A program made the translations under genes and the position numbers. From Sciurus carolinensis (taxonomy: Eukaryota > Chordata > Mammalia > Rodentia > Sciuridae): a DNA stretch of 64,000 nt. Each line of letters starts with the position of its first letter. Position 1 is the first letter of the stretch. This document shows positions 10,755 through 23,599 of this stretch, piece by piece. The notes beneath the pieces were generated by a model. That model was not told where the DNA came from. It saw only the letters and a program-made list of their open reading frames with translations, and searched no databases. The stretch covers positions 132,975,241 through 133,039,240 of the forward strand of contig NC_062218.1 of assembly GCF_902686445.1 (NCBI RefSeq), read 5' to 3'.

Positions 10755-13700
10755 ATGACCGGGAATACAAATCATATCTCAATAATAACCCTGAATGTTA
10801 ATGGCCTGAATACATCAATCAAAAGACATAGACTGGCAGATTGGATTAAAAAGAAAGATCCAACAATATGTTGCCTGCAAGAGACTCACCTCATAGAAAA
10901 AGATACCCATAGACTAAAGGTAAAAGGATGGGAAAAAACATACCATGCACATGAACTCAGCAAAAAAGCTGGGGTTTCCATCCTTATATCAGATAAAGTG
11001 GACTTCAAGCCAAAGTTCGTCAGAAAGGATAAAGAAGGACATTACATACTGCTTAAGGGAAGCATAAATCAGCAAGATATAACAATCATAAACATCTATG
11101 CCCCAAACAGTGGCTCATCCATGTATGTCAAACAAATCCTTCTCAATTTTAGAAACCAAATAGACCATAACACAATAATCCTAGGTGATTTTAACACACC
11201 TCTCTCACCACTGGACAGATCTTCCAAACAAAAATTGAACAAAGAAACCATAGATCTCAATAACACAATCAATAATTTAGACTTAACAGACATTTATAGA
11301 ATATACCATCCAACCAAGAGCGAATACACTTTCTTCTCAGCAGCACATGGATCCTTCTCTAAAATAGACCATATATTATGCCACAAAGCTAATGTTAGCA
11401 AATACAAGAAGATAGAGACACTACCTTGTATTCTATCAGATCATAATGGATTGAAGTTAGAAATAAATGAAAGAGTAAAAAACAGAAACTACTCCAACAC
11501 CTGGAGATTAAACAATATGCTATTATATGATGAATGGATGACAGAAGATATCAGGAAGGAAATTAAAAAATTCTTAGAGGAAAATGAGAACAAAGAAACA
11601 TCATATCAAAATCTCTGGGACACTATGAAAGCAGTACTTAGAGGAAGATTTATTTCATGGAGCGCATTCAATAAAAGAAGTAAAACTCAACAAATAAACA
11701 ACCTAACACTACAGCTCAAAGCCCTAGAAAAAGAAGAACAGACCAACACCAAAAGTAGTAGAAGACAGGAAATAGTTAAACTGAGAGCTGAAATCAACGA
11801 AATTGAAACAAAAGAAACAATACAAAAAATTGACAAAATAAATAGTTGGTTCTTCGAAAAAATAAACAAAATTGATAAACCTTTAGCCACACTAACAAAG
11901 AGAAGACGAGAGAAAACCCAAATCACTAAAATTCAGAATGAACAAGGAAATATCACAACAGACACGACTGAAATACAAAACATAATTAGAAGCTATTTTG
12001 AAAATCTATACTCCAACAAAATAGAAAATTTTGAAGACATCAACAGGTTTCTAGAGACATATGAATGCCTAAACTGAATGAGGAGGACATACACAATTTA
12101 AATAGACCAATTTCAAGTAATGAAATAGAAGAAGTCATCAAAAGCCTACCAACAAAGAAAAGTCCAGGACCAGATGGGTTCTCAGCCGAGTTCTACAAAA
12201 CCTTTAAAGAAGAGCTCATTCCAATACTTCTCAAAGTATTCCATAAAATAGAAGAGGAGGGAACCCTCCTAAACTCATTCTATGAAGCCAATATCACCCT
12301 GATACCTAAACCAGACAGAGACACATCGAGGAAAGAAAATTTCAGACCAATATCCTTAATGAACATCGATGCAAAAATTCTGAACAAAATTTTAGCAAAT
12401 CTCATACACAAACATATTAAAAAGATAGGGCACCATGATCAAGTGGGTTTCATCCCAGGGATGCAAGGTTGGGTGAACATCAGGAAATCAATAAATGTCA
12501 TTCACCATATCAATAGACTTAAAGTCAAGAATCACATGATTATTTCGATAGATGCAGAAAAAGCATTTGATAAAATACAGCACCCCTTCATGCTCAAAAC
12601 ACTAGAAAAAATAGGGATAGTGGGAACATTCCTTAACATTGTAAAGACCATCTATGCTAAGCCCATGGCTAATATCATTCTAAATGGTGAAAAACTGAAA
12701 GCATTCCCCCTAAAAACTGGAACAAGGCAGGGATGCCCTCTTTCACCACTTCTTTTCAATATCGTCCTTGAAACTCTAGCCAGAGCAATTAGACAGACCA
12801 AAGAAATTAAAGGGATACGAATAGGAAAAGAAGAACTCAAACTATCCCTATTTGCTGATGATATGATGGTATACTTAGAGGAACCAGGAAATTCCACCAG
12901 AAAACTTTTAGATCTCATAAGTGAATTCAGTAAAGTAGCAGGTTACAAGATCAATGCACATAAATCTAAGGCATTTTTATACATAAGCAATGAATCTTCA
13001 AAAATAGAAATTAGGAAAACTACCCCATTCACAATAGCTTCGAAAAAAATAAAGTATTTGGGAATCAATCTCACAAAAGAGGTGAAAGACCTATACAATG
13101 AGAACTACAGAACACTAAAGAAAGAAATAAAAGAAAACCTCAGAAGATGGAAAGATCTCCCATGTTCTTGGATAGGAAGAATTAATATTGTCAAAATGGC
13201 CATACTACCAAAAGTGTTATACAGATTCAATGCAATTCCAATTAAAATCCCAATGATGTACCCTACAGAAATAGAGCAAGAAATTAGGAAATTCATCTGG
13301 AAGAATAAAAAACCCAGAATAGCTAAAGCAATCTTCAGTAGAAAGAGTGAAGCAGGGGGTATCGCAATACCAGATCTTCAACTCTACTACAAAGCAATAC
13401 TAACAAAAACGGCATGGTACTGGTACCAAAATAGAAAGGTGGATCAATGGTACAGAATAAAGGACACGGACACAAACCCAAATAAATACAATTTTCTCAT
13501 ACTTGACAAAGGGTCCAAAAATATGCAATGGAGAAAAGATAGCCTCTTCAACAAATGGTGCTGGGAGAATTGGAAATCCATATGCAACAGAATGAAACTA
13601 AACCCATATCTCTCACCATGCACGAAAGTAAACTCAAAATGGATTAAGGGCCTCGGAATCAGACCAGAGACCTTGCATCTTATAGAAGAAAAAGTAGGTC

Positions 13701-14578
13701 CAGAGCTTCAACATGTCGGCTTAGGACCAGACTTCCTCAACAGGACTCCCATAGCACAAGAAATAAAAGCAAGAATCAATAACTGGGATAGATTCAAACT
13801 AAAAAGCTTTCTCTCAGCAAAGGAAACTATCAGCAATGCAAAGAAAGAGCCTACAGAGTGGGAGAAAATCTTTGCCAATCATACTTCAGATAGAGCACTA
13901 ATCTCCAGAATCTGTAAAGAACTCAAAAAACTCTACACCAAGAATGCAAATAATCCAATCGACAAATGGGCTAAGGAAATGAATAGACACTTCACAGAAG
14001 AAGATCTACAAGCAATCAACAAACATATGGAAAAATATTCAACATCTCTAGTAATAAGAGAAATGCAAATCAAAACCACCCTAAGATTCCATCTCACCCC
14101 AATTAGAATGGCGATTATCAAGAATACAAGCCACAACAGGTGTTGGCGAGGATGTGGGAAGAAAGGTACACTTATACATTGCTGGTGGGGCTGCAAATTA
14201 GTGCTGCCACTCTGGAAAGCAGTGTGGAGACTCCTTAGAAAACTTGGAATGGAACCACCATTTGACCCAGCTATCCCACTCCTTGGCCTATACCCAAAGG
14301 ACTTAAAATCAGCATATTACAGAGATACAGCCACATCAATGTTCATAGCTGCTCAGTTCACAATAGCCAGAATGTGGAACCAACCTAGATGTCCTTCAAT
14401 TGATGAATGGATAAAGAAACCGTGGTATATATATACAATGGAATATTACTCAGCCATAAAGAATGATAAAATTATGGCATTTGCAGGCAATTGGATGAAA
14501 CTGGAGACTATCATGCTAAGTGAGATAAGCCAATCTCAAAAAACTAAAGGACGAATGATATCGCTAATAAGTGGATGA
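10755..14578 (+). pseudogene. LINE-1 ORF2 with one frameshift (endonuclease-reverse transcriptase)
   Basis: The likely start is the ATG at 10755 (MTGNTN); the frame is open from 10728. The first part, to 12077, holds the apurinic-type endonuclease (CCLQETH, IILGDFN, LSDHNG). The second part, 12065-14578, holds the reverse transcriptase ([44 protein letters not shown] codons 12851-12862) and the cysteine motif [18 protein letters not shown]. One missing base near 12070, compared with the first copy, separates the two parts between endonuclease and polymerase. The combined length of about 1,270 codons is normal for L1 ORF2, and all catalytic motifs I looked for are present. Confidence 0.9.
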
Positions 14579-14855
14579 TGACACATAATGGGGGGTGGGA
14601 GGGGTTAGTGTTAGGGTTAGAGTTAGGGTTAGGGAGGGGGGCAAGAATGGAGGAAGGAAGGACTGTATAGAGGGAAAAGAGGGGTGGGAGGTCTTTGGGG
14701 GAAGGGAAAAAATAACAGAATGAATCAAACAACATTACCCTATGTAAATTTATGATTACACAAATGGTATTCCTTTACTCCATGTACAAACGGAGAAACA
14801 ACATGTATCCCATTTGTTTACAATAAAATAAAAAAATAAATAAATAAAAATAAAA
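14579..14855 (+). other. LINE-1 3' UTR and tail with inserted telomere-like hexamers
   Basis: The UTR is G-rich like that of copy 1, but copy 1 reads straight from gtgggagggg into ggggcaagaatgg. Here a block of TTAGGG-type hexamers sits between those words (14605-14634). The tail is AATAAA-rich and ends at the right target duplication. Confidence 0.8.
14605..14634 (+). repeat. Five telomere-like hexamers
   Basis: The units read TTAGTG, TTAGGG, TTAGAG, TTAGGG, TTAGGG. Three are the exact vertebrate telomere unit and two differ by one base. They sit within the L1 3' UTR purine tract. Confidence 0.95.
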
Positions 14856-14868
14856 AAAGAGAGAGAAG
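14856..14868 (+). repeat. Target-site duplication, right copy
   Basis: Exact repeat of aaagagagagaag from 8223-8235, directly after the L1 tail. Confidence 0.85.
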
Positions 14869-15240
14869 TTGCCTTTGGCTAGAGTCCTCATTCACCTAGT
14901 ATGGGAGGTCGTGGAAATTTAGAATGTGAAGCCTCATGGTTTAGGTCATTTGGGGTATGCCCTTGATAGAAATGTGTGACCATAGCCTCTTCCTCTCCCT
15001 TTCTTTCACCCTGGCATGAGGTGAATGGTTTTGTTCCTCTATAGGCTACCCACCCTGATCTAGAAAGCTGACTAACACAAATAGGACCAAAGTGCAGTGT
15101 CATTGCAAAGACTGATGTGGTTAATATGTGCAGAGTTCTTAGAACAGAGCCTCACATTGGATCCTTGCCTTTCTGAGTCTGTTTTGTTTCTCTCAGCATG
15201 ATATTAAGTTAGATTCAGAGAGTCAACGTTCAAATGTTTC
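14869..15240. other. Unique intergenic sequence
   Basis: No repeat or credible gene recognised. It continues the pre-insertion locus on the right of the full-length L1. Confidence 0.5.
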
Positions 15241-15249
15241 ATACATGAA

Positions 15250-15390
15250 GCTAGAGGGATAAACATGTGATCCTACAATATGTATAATCAGAAAAATGAG
15301 AGATTACACTCCATTACATATGATCTATCAAAATGTATAAGTGCATTCTACTGTCATGTACAACAAATTAGAACAAATGAAAAAAACAGA
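15250..15390 (+). mobile_element. LINE-1 3' tail fragment
   Basis: It shares the words gtgatcctacaa, tataatcagaaaaatgag, gatctatcaaaatg, cattctactgtcatgta and attagaacaaat with the tails at 7620-7760 and 37690-37840, and ends A-rich. Only the last ~140 bp of an L1 are present. Confidence 0.7.
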
Positions 15391-15740
15391 AGGGAGATCA
15401 GTGGTGTAGGAGAAGGAGGTTGAGGGGGACGAAAGAGGGATTGGAAAAGTGAGGAACTGAGGTATGAAACTGACCAAATTATGCTATGTACATATATAAC
15501 ATGCCACAGTGAACATATATAATATTCCACATATACATATATCTATAAAACACCTAATAAATACAAGGAAGATCAATTGGGTGGAGAAAGGGAAAAGGAG
15601 GAGGAAAGAAAGGAAAGAAAGAAAAAATACTGGGCACTAAAATGGAGCAAATTATATTCCATGCATGTATGATTATGTCAAAATGAATTATGTATATTAT
15701 GTATAACTATTATGTATAACTGTGATGCACATTTTTAAAT
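15391..15740 (+). mobile_element. LINE-1 3' UTR-type fragments, two in a row
   Basis: 15391-15565 ends in 'acacctaataaatacaagg', and 15568-15740 carries 'attccatgcatgtatgattatgtcaaaatg'. Both have a purine-rich start and the gtacata / atgtat words of L1 3' UTRs and resemble 36050-36460. Boundaries are approximate. Confidence 0.5.
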
Positions 15741-18700
15741 GCCTCACAAATAGTAAGTGCTACATAGTTTTTGCTGGTATTTTTCTTTCCTGGATCAGTT
15801 CATCAGAGAAGGTTTTCCCATCCTCTTGGAAAGTAACACTTCTTTTCATAATTGTACATAGTATTTTATAGCATTTGCACTAATTGTATGTAAAGTTAGA
15901 CCCAGTAAAACAATAATGTTCTAAGTATTTTTAATTTTTTTCTTCTCAATCATTTTAAGGTCTGTGAATGAAGGAACAGATTATTGCAATTACTTATTGC
16001 AATTATTTCAGGTGATATTTGTTATTTTGTTAAGTGTGGATATCTTTGGAGTCACAGATTATATTTTCTGTAATTGTTTCAGGCAAAGAGAAGGCACTAA
16101 ATAAATATTTATATTCTAGTAACACTAATTCTATTGAGTGAATTTCTGCCACACACACATTTTCATTCATCTACAAACAGTGGAACAGGACAGGTCACAT
16201 CAACATCATCTTACCAACAGGAAAATAGAGGGTCTATCATGTCAAGACAGCTTTTCAATATTGCAAGATAGTATGGGAGAGCTGTTTTTCTCATTTTATT
16301 ACATTATGCTATGTTACAATTACTAAAGCGGTATTCAGACAATTTTGAATGTTGGCTTTTTAATTCCCGTGGTTTATAAAACAAAGTTCATTGATAATAA
16401 ATATTTTTGAATGAGTTAAATGAATGCATGCTATTTTTAAATTTGTTGGCTACAAAAAAATGTATAAAAATAAATAATACTAATATAGTAAATATTGTTT
16501 TAGAGAAAAATATAGAAGATCAAGCATTTCATTAAATAAATGATATTTAGATGAATCAATAATACACATAAATGAGAATATGTGAACATTATATGAAGTC
16601 AGTCCAGAGAAGGAAGAGATATGAGGTGTGAACATGATGACTTCAGTGGAGAAATGGAATTTGGTCTATTGGTGAAGAGTTGGCAGGACTGGGGTCAGAG
16701 TAGGAAAAGTGGGAGGAATCCCAGGCTGCAGAGGCATGTGAGCCAAGTCAGAGGTGTGTTTTGAGGATACAGAATACATCAGTTTGCCTTTAGAAGATTA
16801 GGGGGGATAGGGAGAACTAAGGACTGCAAAGCAGACCTCATCAAGTCAGTTGATCATAATTGCCACATTGGGGCCCAAAGGCCTCCAGGGCCTCTCACAT
16901 GATAAACAATTCTCCCTCCACTGTTATTAAAGAAGCCTTAGAAATACCCTAAGGGGAGAATTGGTGTGCTCAGCCTTAGGGTCAGGAGATGGTTCCATCT
17001 GGTATGAGTTGGTTAGATTGAACTGGTGGAGGGACAGTGGGGAGGTTGCCCCCTCCTTCTGGATTAGGGGTCTCAGCAATCTTCTCTGCTGAAGGAAGGA
17101 GCCATATGTCATCACAGCTTTTCCTAGAAAAGACCTGAAATCCATGTTTTCCTCTCCACAGATAAGTCAGGACCAAAGAGGAATCTTTCTCAGACATTGC
17201 TAGATGCCACCTATAAGAGGATCTCATATCACCTTTGACACCAGTAGAAACTAAGGAGGTAAACACGGTATTTTCTTTACTGGCGCTCTAAGTGAGTACT
17301 GACTGAATAAGCTATTCTTCCTCCACAGTAAACAAGACATTTTCCACTAGGCAATTCAATTAGCTCTGGGGTCCATGGTGTTGCATCCCTGTTTTGAATG
17401 TAGATATAAAATTCATGCAAGAAGATATTTTGTCACTGAGTAAGTCTGTCTCTATTACCCATCCATCCACCCAACTATACCCTGCATGTCACAAAATACT
17501 CTCACCTGCCTGTCTTACCCTTCAATTGCCTGACCTTAGGGAACCCATTAAACATTTATAGAACATTTAGTTTCCTTGTGTGGGGTGAAGTTTGGTCTAA
17601 TATCATTTTGAGGTCCCTGACAAAACTCAAATGCTATGATGCCAAGGATATAGTATACAAAGTAAAGTATAAGTATCAGAGTCAGGAGACAAAGAATAGA
17701 GATATGGTCAGAGTTGATGAAGATCAACCAAGGAAGACCACTTTCAGGAGTAGACAAGAGGGACAAGAGTAGGAGGCAATGTTGTTTGTGAGAAATCAGA
17801 GTTAAAGCAATTTGTGACTTGAGACTTCGCATGCAAATAATGCTGGCAAGACTTAAACTGTGGTTTTCTGGTCTCACACCACAAAATATCAATGGCTCAC
17901 TATTAAATATGTGATAGAAGAGCCTGGAAGGCCACACAAAAATGTGTGGGAAAGATGGGATATTGTGTGATTTCTAGTAGGAGAGGGACAGCTTGAACTG
18001 GAGAATGATTGGGTCTGTAGAGGGAGACTGTGATGGAGAAAGGATAAGGGATGATTTGATGCCTAGTAAAGATCATAGTGAGTTCAATCTTATAAAAAGT
18101 AGTAAGAGAATTCAGGCACACAATCAGGCATTATAGGAGGAAGCAAAATTTGATTCAGATTGAAGAATGAATGTTCTACCAATAAAGAGGATTAAGCAAG
18201 TTTGTAGAACCTCCTTTGCTGAGACAGAATATTAAACTTCTTGGCTTGGATATGGCTTTGCATAGACAAACACTATCATTAAATTACTGGATTGGCATGA
18301 AGGATGCAAAACTGCATGCTATTGAAGAAAATTAACATTACTTCTGATGTTAAGAACTTTATCTTTGCACAGATCATGCAGAGATATGTGGATGCATGCC
18401 CATAAACAAATGCAGGCAGAAAAGAACACAGACAATGATGTTCAAATAAAATTAATTAAACTTTCTAATGCAGAATATCAATGGTATAAATATGCAAATG
18501 TCAAAAAGTATTGAGTGGGTTAAGGGGATCAGGAGTAGGCATTAAGTTTTAAAACAATACTTTAAGAGTAGAAAAACATAGAAAAAGTATAGAATATCAG
18601 GTGTGCATTGCCTGAAACCATCTAACCCAGTCTTGCAATTAGTAGAACATTTTTACAACATCCTGAAAGTTTCACTTTCATCATCTGAATGAAAATGAGG

Positions 18701-20085
18701 ATTTCCAGTGTCAGAATAACACTTGTTTTTTGTCAGTTGATTTTTAGGCCACACTATTTTTTTCTTTATATTGTGCCACAATCTTTCCTCCTACGTGGCT
18801 CACCAGTTGATCCTGCTTTTGGCCTTTGCATAAAACAGAGGATGCTTACCACTTTTTAAGAGACAGATCTTTAAACATGGTTACATCTGTCAAGCTTATT
18901 TTAAAGTATTTACTTTTCAATCTAAAAAGGATAATTTAAAACACCTGTTTCTGATACAGAATTTTTTTTTTTTTTAATGTTTAGCCGGTGTTTTTGGCCT
19001 TTGATTCTATGGATTTTGTCAAGTGTCCAATCAAGACTCCTGCTAAGAGTTTGCAGATTATTCAGTTTTCTACCTGACCATTGCAGATTGTGTCATATGT
19101 TACTCTTATTTTATTGTGAATTTGAAGAGCAATTATTTTCCTAGAGATGGCTGGAATGAAAACAAGAGTCATTAGGAAACAATTATATCAGGCTTACAGT
19201 AATTTTTACTGTGACAATAGATTTGGGACTTATGAAAAGTGATGATCATTTTGAAGCTATCATGATTATTTATGGCATATGGAATTTTGCAAAGCTTAAT
19301 ATTTTGATACTTTTCCTCAATATTTGGAGGATAGTAATTTGGAGGGAAATTGCTATTTTTTTCCCTGTGCTCCTCTAATAAATTCTTTTGCACCCTCTCA
19401 CCTGCATGCACTGCGATTCTCCACAGGAGTCTCAGTGCTGCCCGATCCCATGGTCAGTTTGATCAGGGTCAAATTCCAAGTAGGTTTTGAGATATAGGAT
19501 GAGGAATAATTTGTGAGATTTGCCAGAAGTCCAATGTTGAGTTAATGTGAGGAATAATTTGCACCTGCTGTTGACAGATGGAAAGAGCTTGCAGGGAGCT
19601 TGTAAGGCAGAAAGTTTTTTTTTTTGTTGTTGTTGTTTTTTCATGGTTACCAAATGTAAGAATGAGGAAACCCCAGAAAAGAGCCTAAGAAAGAATAGAG
19701 AAAAGTTCCATGAGGGACTGGGAAAGAGACATAACTGCTGCAAGTGGTTTCTGAGAGATAGACATGGGGACACACAGAGAACAAGGTGAGTTTTCCCAAA
19801 CAAAGGGAGTCACTGACCTCTGTCTCTGGAGAAGTTTAACACAACACTTCAGTGGGGTATGGATGCTGTGATTCTGCAGATTTGAGCCTATTCCCAGAAG
19901 GACCCTGGTGATTAGGAAGCAGAACACAAATCAAAGTAAATGATCACAAAGAAAGCAGATTGATGTCAAGGACTCAGGTATAAGAGAGTCAAAAATGATG
20001 GATAAGGAATAGAAAAAGCTTTGACCCTTAGTGTATGTAGCATTGGGCTTTTCTTATAGTTCAGATTCCAAAAAATAGACAAGAT
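15741..20085. other. Intergenic AT-rich DNA without recognised genes
   Basis: No open frame here looks coding. A MIR-like scrap (ggcactaaataaatattt) lies near 16092-16110. A T-run lies at 18963-18976 and a T/GTT run at 19615-19640. Nothing else stands out. Confidence 0.5.
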
Positions 20086-20087
20086 TA

Positions 20088-20200
20088 CTTTTTAAATTTA
20101 TTTATTTATTTATTTTTTATTTAGGGGTGCTGGGAATTCAACTCAGGGTCCACTACATGCTGAGAAAGTGCTCTGCCACTGAGCTACATTTCCAGGCCCA
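20088..20200 (-). mobile_element. ID-type SINE (tRNA-derived)
   Basis: Read on the minus strand it gives a tRNA-like head (A-box-like word tagctcagtggcagagc, then a B-box region gagttgaattcc) followed by an A/T-rich tail of aaataaataaat type at 20088-20120. This is the common ID-related SINE of squirrels and other rodents. No intact tRNA is encoded. Confidence 0.8.
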
Positions 20201-20369
20201 CAAAAGCACCAGATCTCAAGGAACCAAGATTATCTTCACATCTCACTTTTGTAAATAAGATTAAAGTTCTGTAAGACTTCAGGTCTTTCTAAGGTCTATT
20301 AAAGAGATTGTGCAGATTGATGCTGCAGGTATCAGGGACATAAATATGGAGACTTTTCATGCCAGTCAT

Positions 20370-20500
20370 TGTTCTAGGCACTAAAACTCTAAACATGAAC
20401 ACAGTGAACATGGCTCTGTTCTTTTAAGTTCCAGTGTGGTGGAATAGGAAAATAAAAAGTAATCAGAACTTAAAGTGAAACATGGTAATGTGTATATGGG
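20370..20500 (+). mobile_element. L2-like fossil fragment
   Basis: The words ttgttctaggcacta and acagtgaacatgg resemble the L2 3' end ('gtgctaggcact...acagtgaacaa'). Very diverged. Confidence 0.35.
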
Positions 20501-20582
20501 ATGGTACTATGCTCCCTATGATCACATAGCAAGGAGATTTAACTCAGGCAAGAGTGGTCAAAGCTTACCTCTAAGAAGATAG

Positions 20583-20765
20583 TTTCTTAGCACTATTGAC
20601 ATTTTGGGACTAGATGGTTTTTGTGCGCATCAAGCCAAGGATAGGATAGCTTATACAATTATAAAAGGTGCAGAAAAACTATTGGCTTCAACACATTCAA
20701 AAGTATCTGTAGACCTTGGCAAATATCTCCTGAGGTGTAAAATCACTCCTGGTTGAGAACCACAT
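20583..20765 (-). mobile_element. MER20-like hAT-Charlie DNA transposon fossil
   Basis: It begins ttagcactattgacattttggg and ends with tcactcctggttgagaaccac, with 'ccttggcaaatatctcctgaggtg' near the end; these are the reverse-complement landmarks of the MER20 non-autonomous element. Non-coding. The exact subfamily name is from memory. Confidence 0.65.
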
Positions 20766-21964
20766 CTTAGATGATGAGGCATGTAAGGTGTGCTAGAATA
20801 AAGTGGAGTATAGAAGATGATAACTAGTTTTATGACTTGGGGGACTGTGTAGATGTGGGGCCTTTTCCTGAGCATAGTGCACAAGAAGGAGGAGGAAGAT
20901 GTTTAATTTCATGTTAAGACATGCTAATTTTGTGATGCCCAGGAACAGCCACATAGAGATGATCAGCAAGAAGATGGTGTTTTATGGATAGTCCTTGTTA
21001 TTACTAAGGGTACATCGAGGCCAGCAGATCGGGAGATGTTGTAACTTAACCAATACTTCATTACTCACAGTTCTCAAGAAGAAGGGGCATGGCGTGCTGC
21101 ATGGGGCTACACGGTGAAGCACCAGGTTTCATCAGGAAGCAGGAAGAGTGAAGGAAAATGCAGACAAGAGCTATGATTGTGGTTGCCATAGGAAGAACAA
21201 AAGACAGGTGACACAATGTACACATCTTATAACATACTAGTTTGAATAATTTCAGCATGCTCTGGAGCATAAAGGTTATCCTTGTTTTCTGGTACTTAGC
21301 TATGGGGCTATTAAGGCAGGTGGTTAGTGTCCAAGAGTGTGAGAACCCAATAAAGCAGGTGGTTGGCGTATGGGTTCTGAATTGGTTGGTTTGCAATTGA
21401 AAGTTCTGCTTTCAGCAAAGTCCTTTAATATCTCTAGGGTCTGTGATCATTGAGAGAAGCAGTTCCCCTAAGGTCATTCAAACCCCAAATATCAAAGCAA
21501 CAGAAATAACCTAAAATAAAGTGTCATGCTTAATACAGAAGGATTACAGAAGTGTGAAGTTCATAAGTGAGATTGTAAGTAGAAAAGTACATGTGGGTGT
21601 TCTCAAGACAGTGATGCTTTGATTCAGTTCCCTGGAGTCGATGCCTATTCCAGGAAGGTTCTGTAGAATGTGAGAGAAGAGCTTTTGGGTGGAACTTGAG
21701 AAGGAACCAAAGCATGCAAGGAAGGATGCACATTGAAAGAAGAGTACACAAAAGATAGTGAGAGATGACCAGAGAAGGAGGAGGATATCAAGGAAAGGGA
21801 AGAGGTTTACTGCAGTAATGGACAGTAGTCAACATGTAAAATGCTATGACCAAGTAGAGACCTGAAAATGTTCACTTTGTTTTTCTACAAAAGTGTTGAG
21901 TACAAAAGCAATATAGCAGTGAGTTGAGGAGGGAGTGGAAAGAGAAGTAGTAGTAACACTTAGG
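20766..21964. other. Intergenic sequence without recognised features
   Basis: No coding frame or clear repeat. Only short stop-bounded frames are present. Confidence 0.5.
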
Positions 21965-21969
21965 AAAGG

Positions 21970-22112
21970 ACTCTTTTTTTCTTTTAAATATTTTTTAGAT
22001 GTTAGTAGACTTTTATTTTATTCATTTATTTTTATGTGGTCCTGAGATTTGAACCCAGTGCCTCATGCATGCTAAGCAAGTGCTCTACCACTGAGCCACA
22101 ACCCAAGTCCCC
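21970..22112 (-). mobile_element. ID-derived SINE with long tail
   Basis: On the minus strand it reads a tRNA-like head (gtggctcagtggtagagc, then agcatgcatgaggcactggg), a B-box-like gttcaaatctc, then accacataaaaataaat and an A/T-rich stretch. This longer-tailed ID derivative is abundant in squirrels and supports the host assignment. Confidence 0.85.
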
Positions 22113-23194
22113 AGGAGAGAATGCTTGATAAGCTGTGAGAGTAGGAAAGAGATTAAAGTAACTTTTAGTTACTTAAGAGTCTTAAGAGCCTTTTAGTTAC
22201 TTAGGAGCCTTAAGAAGAAAAGGTACATATGTTTTTAAATTGGAGAGTTCTTTTCAGTTGAGAAAAAGCCAGTCAAGAGAGGTATGTTAAAGATACAATA
22301 GGAAGATTGTGAATTTTTAATCACATTGAGTGGCTGCTTGGATTATTTTTTTTTTCTGCAGAATTTTCTAACACAATTTTGCTAACAGAAACTATAGAGA
22401 AATTCATTCTTCCAGAACTCGATGGGCAGGTCTGTGACAAGTTTAAAAATATTAGCAAGAGATTGACATGATGGATCAAGAAATAAAAGAAACAAAGTGG
22501 AAATAGGAAGCTGATAGAAATAAAGGCTCAAAAGATTATAGATGGGAAATTTAGACAGTGGTGTCATTAAATAAAAACTTGGTTTAAGATTCTGTATGAG
22601 AGAGTCATGGATTAGATGGCATAGAGAATATGAAGAAACAACCCTTTGGTTTCCCTGCTAACTTGAGAGACCAAGGTTCTAGTCTGTGCTTGCACTTTGC
22701 AGAATTCAGCCGTCAGTGGACACTGTTGACTTCTGTTGAGTTTTTGGTCAGTACACTCCCAAGGTTATCATGGTCTTCTAGTTTTCTAAGAAGTAGCTGC
22801 AAAGTTAAGTATGGTCCCCTCCATTCTATATTCTTCTGACTAAGTTGAAGGTAAATTCAATATTCCTGGTTCAATATTACCTTAATATATATCTACTATG
22901 CTGGCCATTTATTAGTTTTCAGTCTTCAGTATCATCATATCAAAATCCTTTTGGATTACTATTCAATCACTTGTCATTTATGTTTTTAAACTTTAGTTCC
23001 CTTGTATATTAAGCATATCTATATTTCACTAAAAATGTCATTGATTAAAAACATAAAATGGGAATGATAAAAGCCCTTGTACCAATAAAAGAAACAGTGT
23101 AGATGTGCTATTTCCCTTGTGTTTCACAGGAAACAAATAGTTCTGAGACATTTATGTGCTTCAGGCATGGTGCCAAGGTAGGAAATGCATCAAC

Positions 23195-23335
23195 TCATGT
23201 AACAATATTTGTTGAGAGTCTATTCTCCAGGCACTGTGCTTGGAAATGGGGATACTTTAATGGTGAACAAAAGCAAACCCATACTAAGGTAAAGATCAGT
23301 GTTGTAGACAGACAAGTTTTAACAGGCGCATAAAA
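23195..23335 (+). mobile_element. L2-like fossil fragment
   Basis: The order ccaggcactgtgcttgg, aaatggggatac, ggtgaacaaaagcaaaccc matches the L2 3' end landmarks. Short and diverged. Confidence 0.5.
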
Positions 23336-23599
23336 ACAAGAGTTTCATGTTCTTTTTCATATTAGGAATATTCAAAAAAAACAACCTAAATATACAATAG
23401 CTATCAGTAAAGTTTGGTAAGTGAGGGGGGAAGTAGGTAAAGGAGACAGGAGGTAGTTAGTGAACAATGTATATATGTGTTAAAATATCTTGCTGAATCA
23501 CACCAAAACGGACAATTTGTACATACTAATCAAAATAAAATAATGTTAAACATAAAATATTAAGACACTGTATCCTATATATTTAATGTACAAAGCACA

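Larger units (their letters stand above)
8236..14855 (+). mobile_element. Full-length LINE-1 element, near-intact (L1 copy 2)
   Basis: About 6.6 kb: a 5' UTR of about 1.45 kb with internal tandem units, ORF1, spacer, ORF2, G-rich 3' UTR and A-rich tail, bounded by exact 13-bp target-site duplications. Each ORF has one visible single-base frameshift and otherwise reads through. This is the youngest-looking long insertion in the window. As it stands it should be non-autonomous, unless the two frameshifts are sequence errors. Confidence 0.93.

Noticed and set aside
14605..14634. Possible interstitial telomere from a chromosome fusion
   Set aside because: Only five short units, embedded exactly within an L1 3' UTR and in its sense direction; a fusion relic would not respect the element's structure.
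17548..17937. 129-codon minus-strand frame rich in hydrophobic residues
   Set aside because: No recognisable family, no promoter or splice context, and a composition expected from random AT-rich DNA.
19432..19803. 123-codon minus-strand frame as a gene candidate
   Set aside because: Contains a lysine/glutamine run from an A/CAA-type tract, has no recognisable domain, and lies in AT-rich intergenic DNA; most likely chance.
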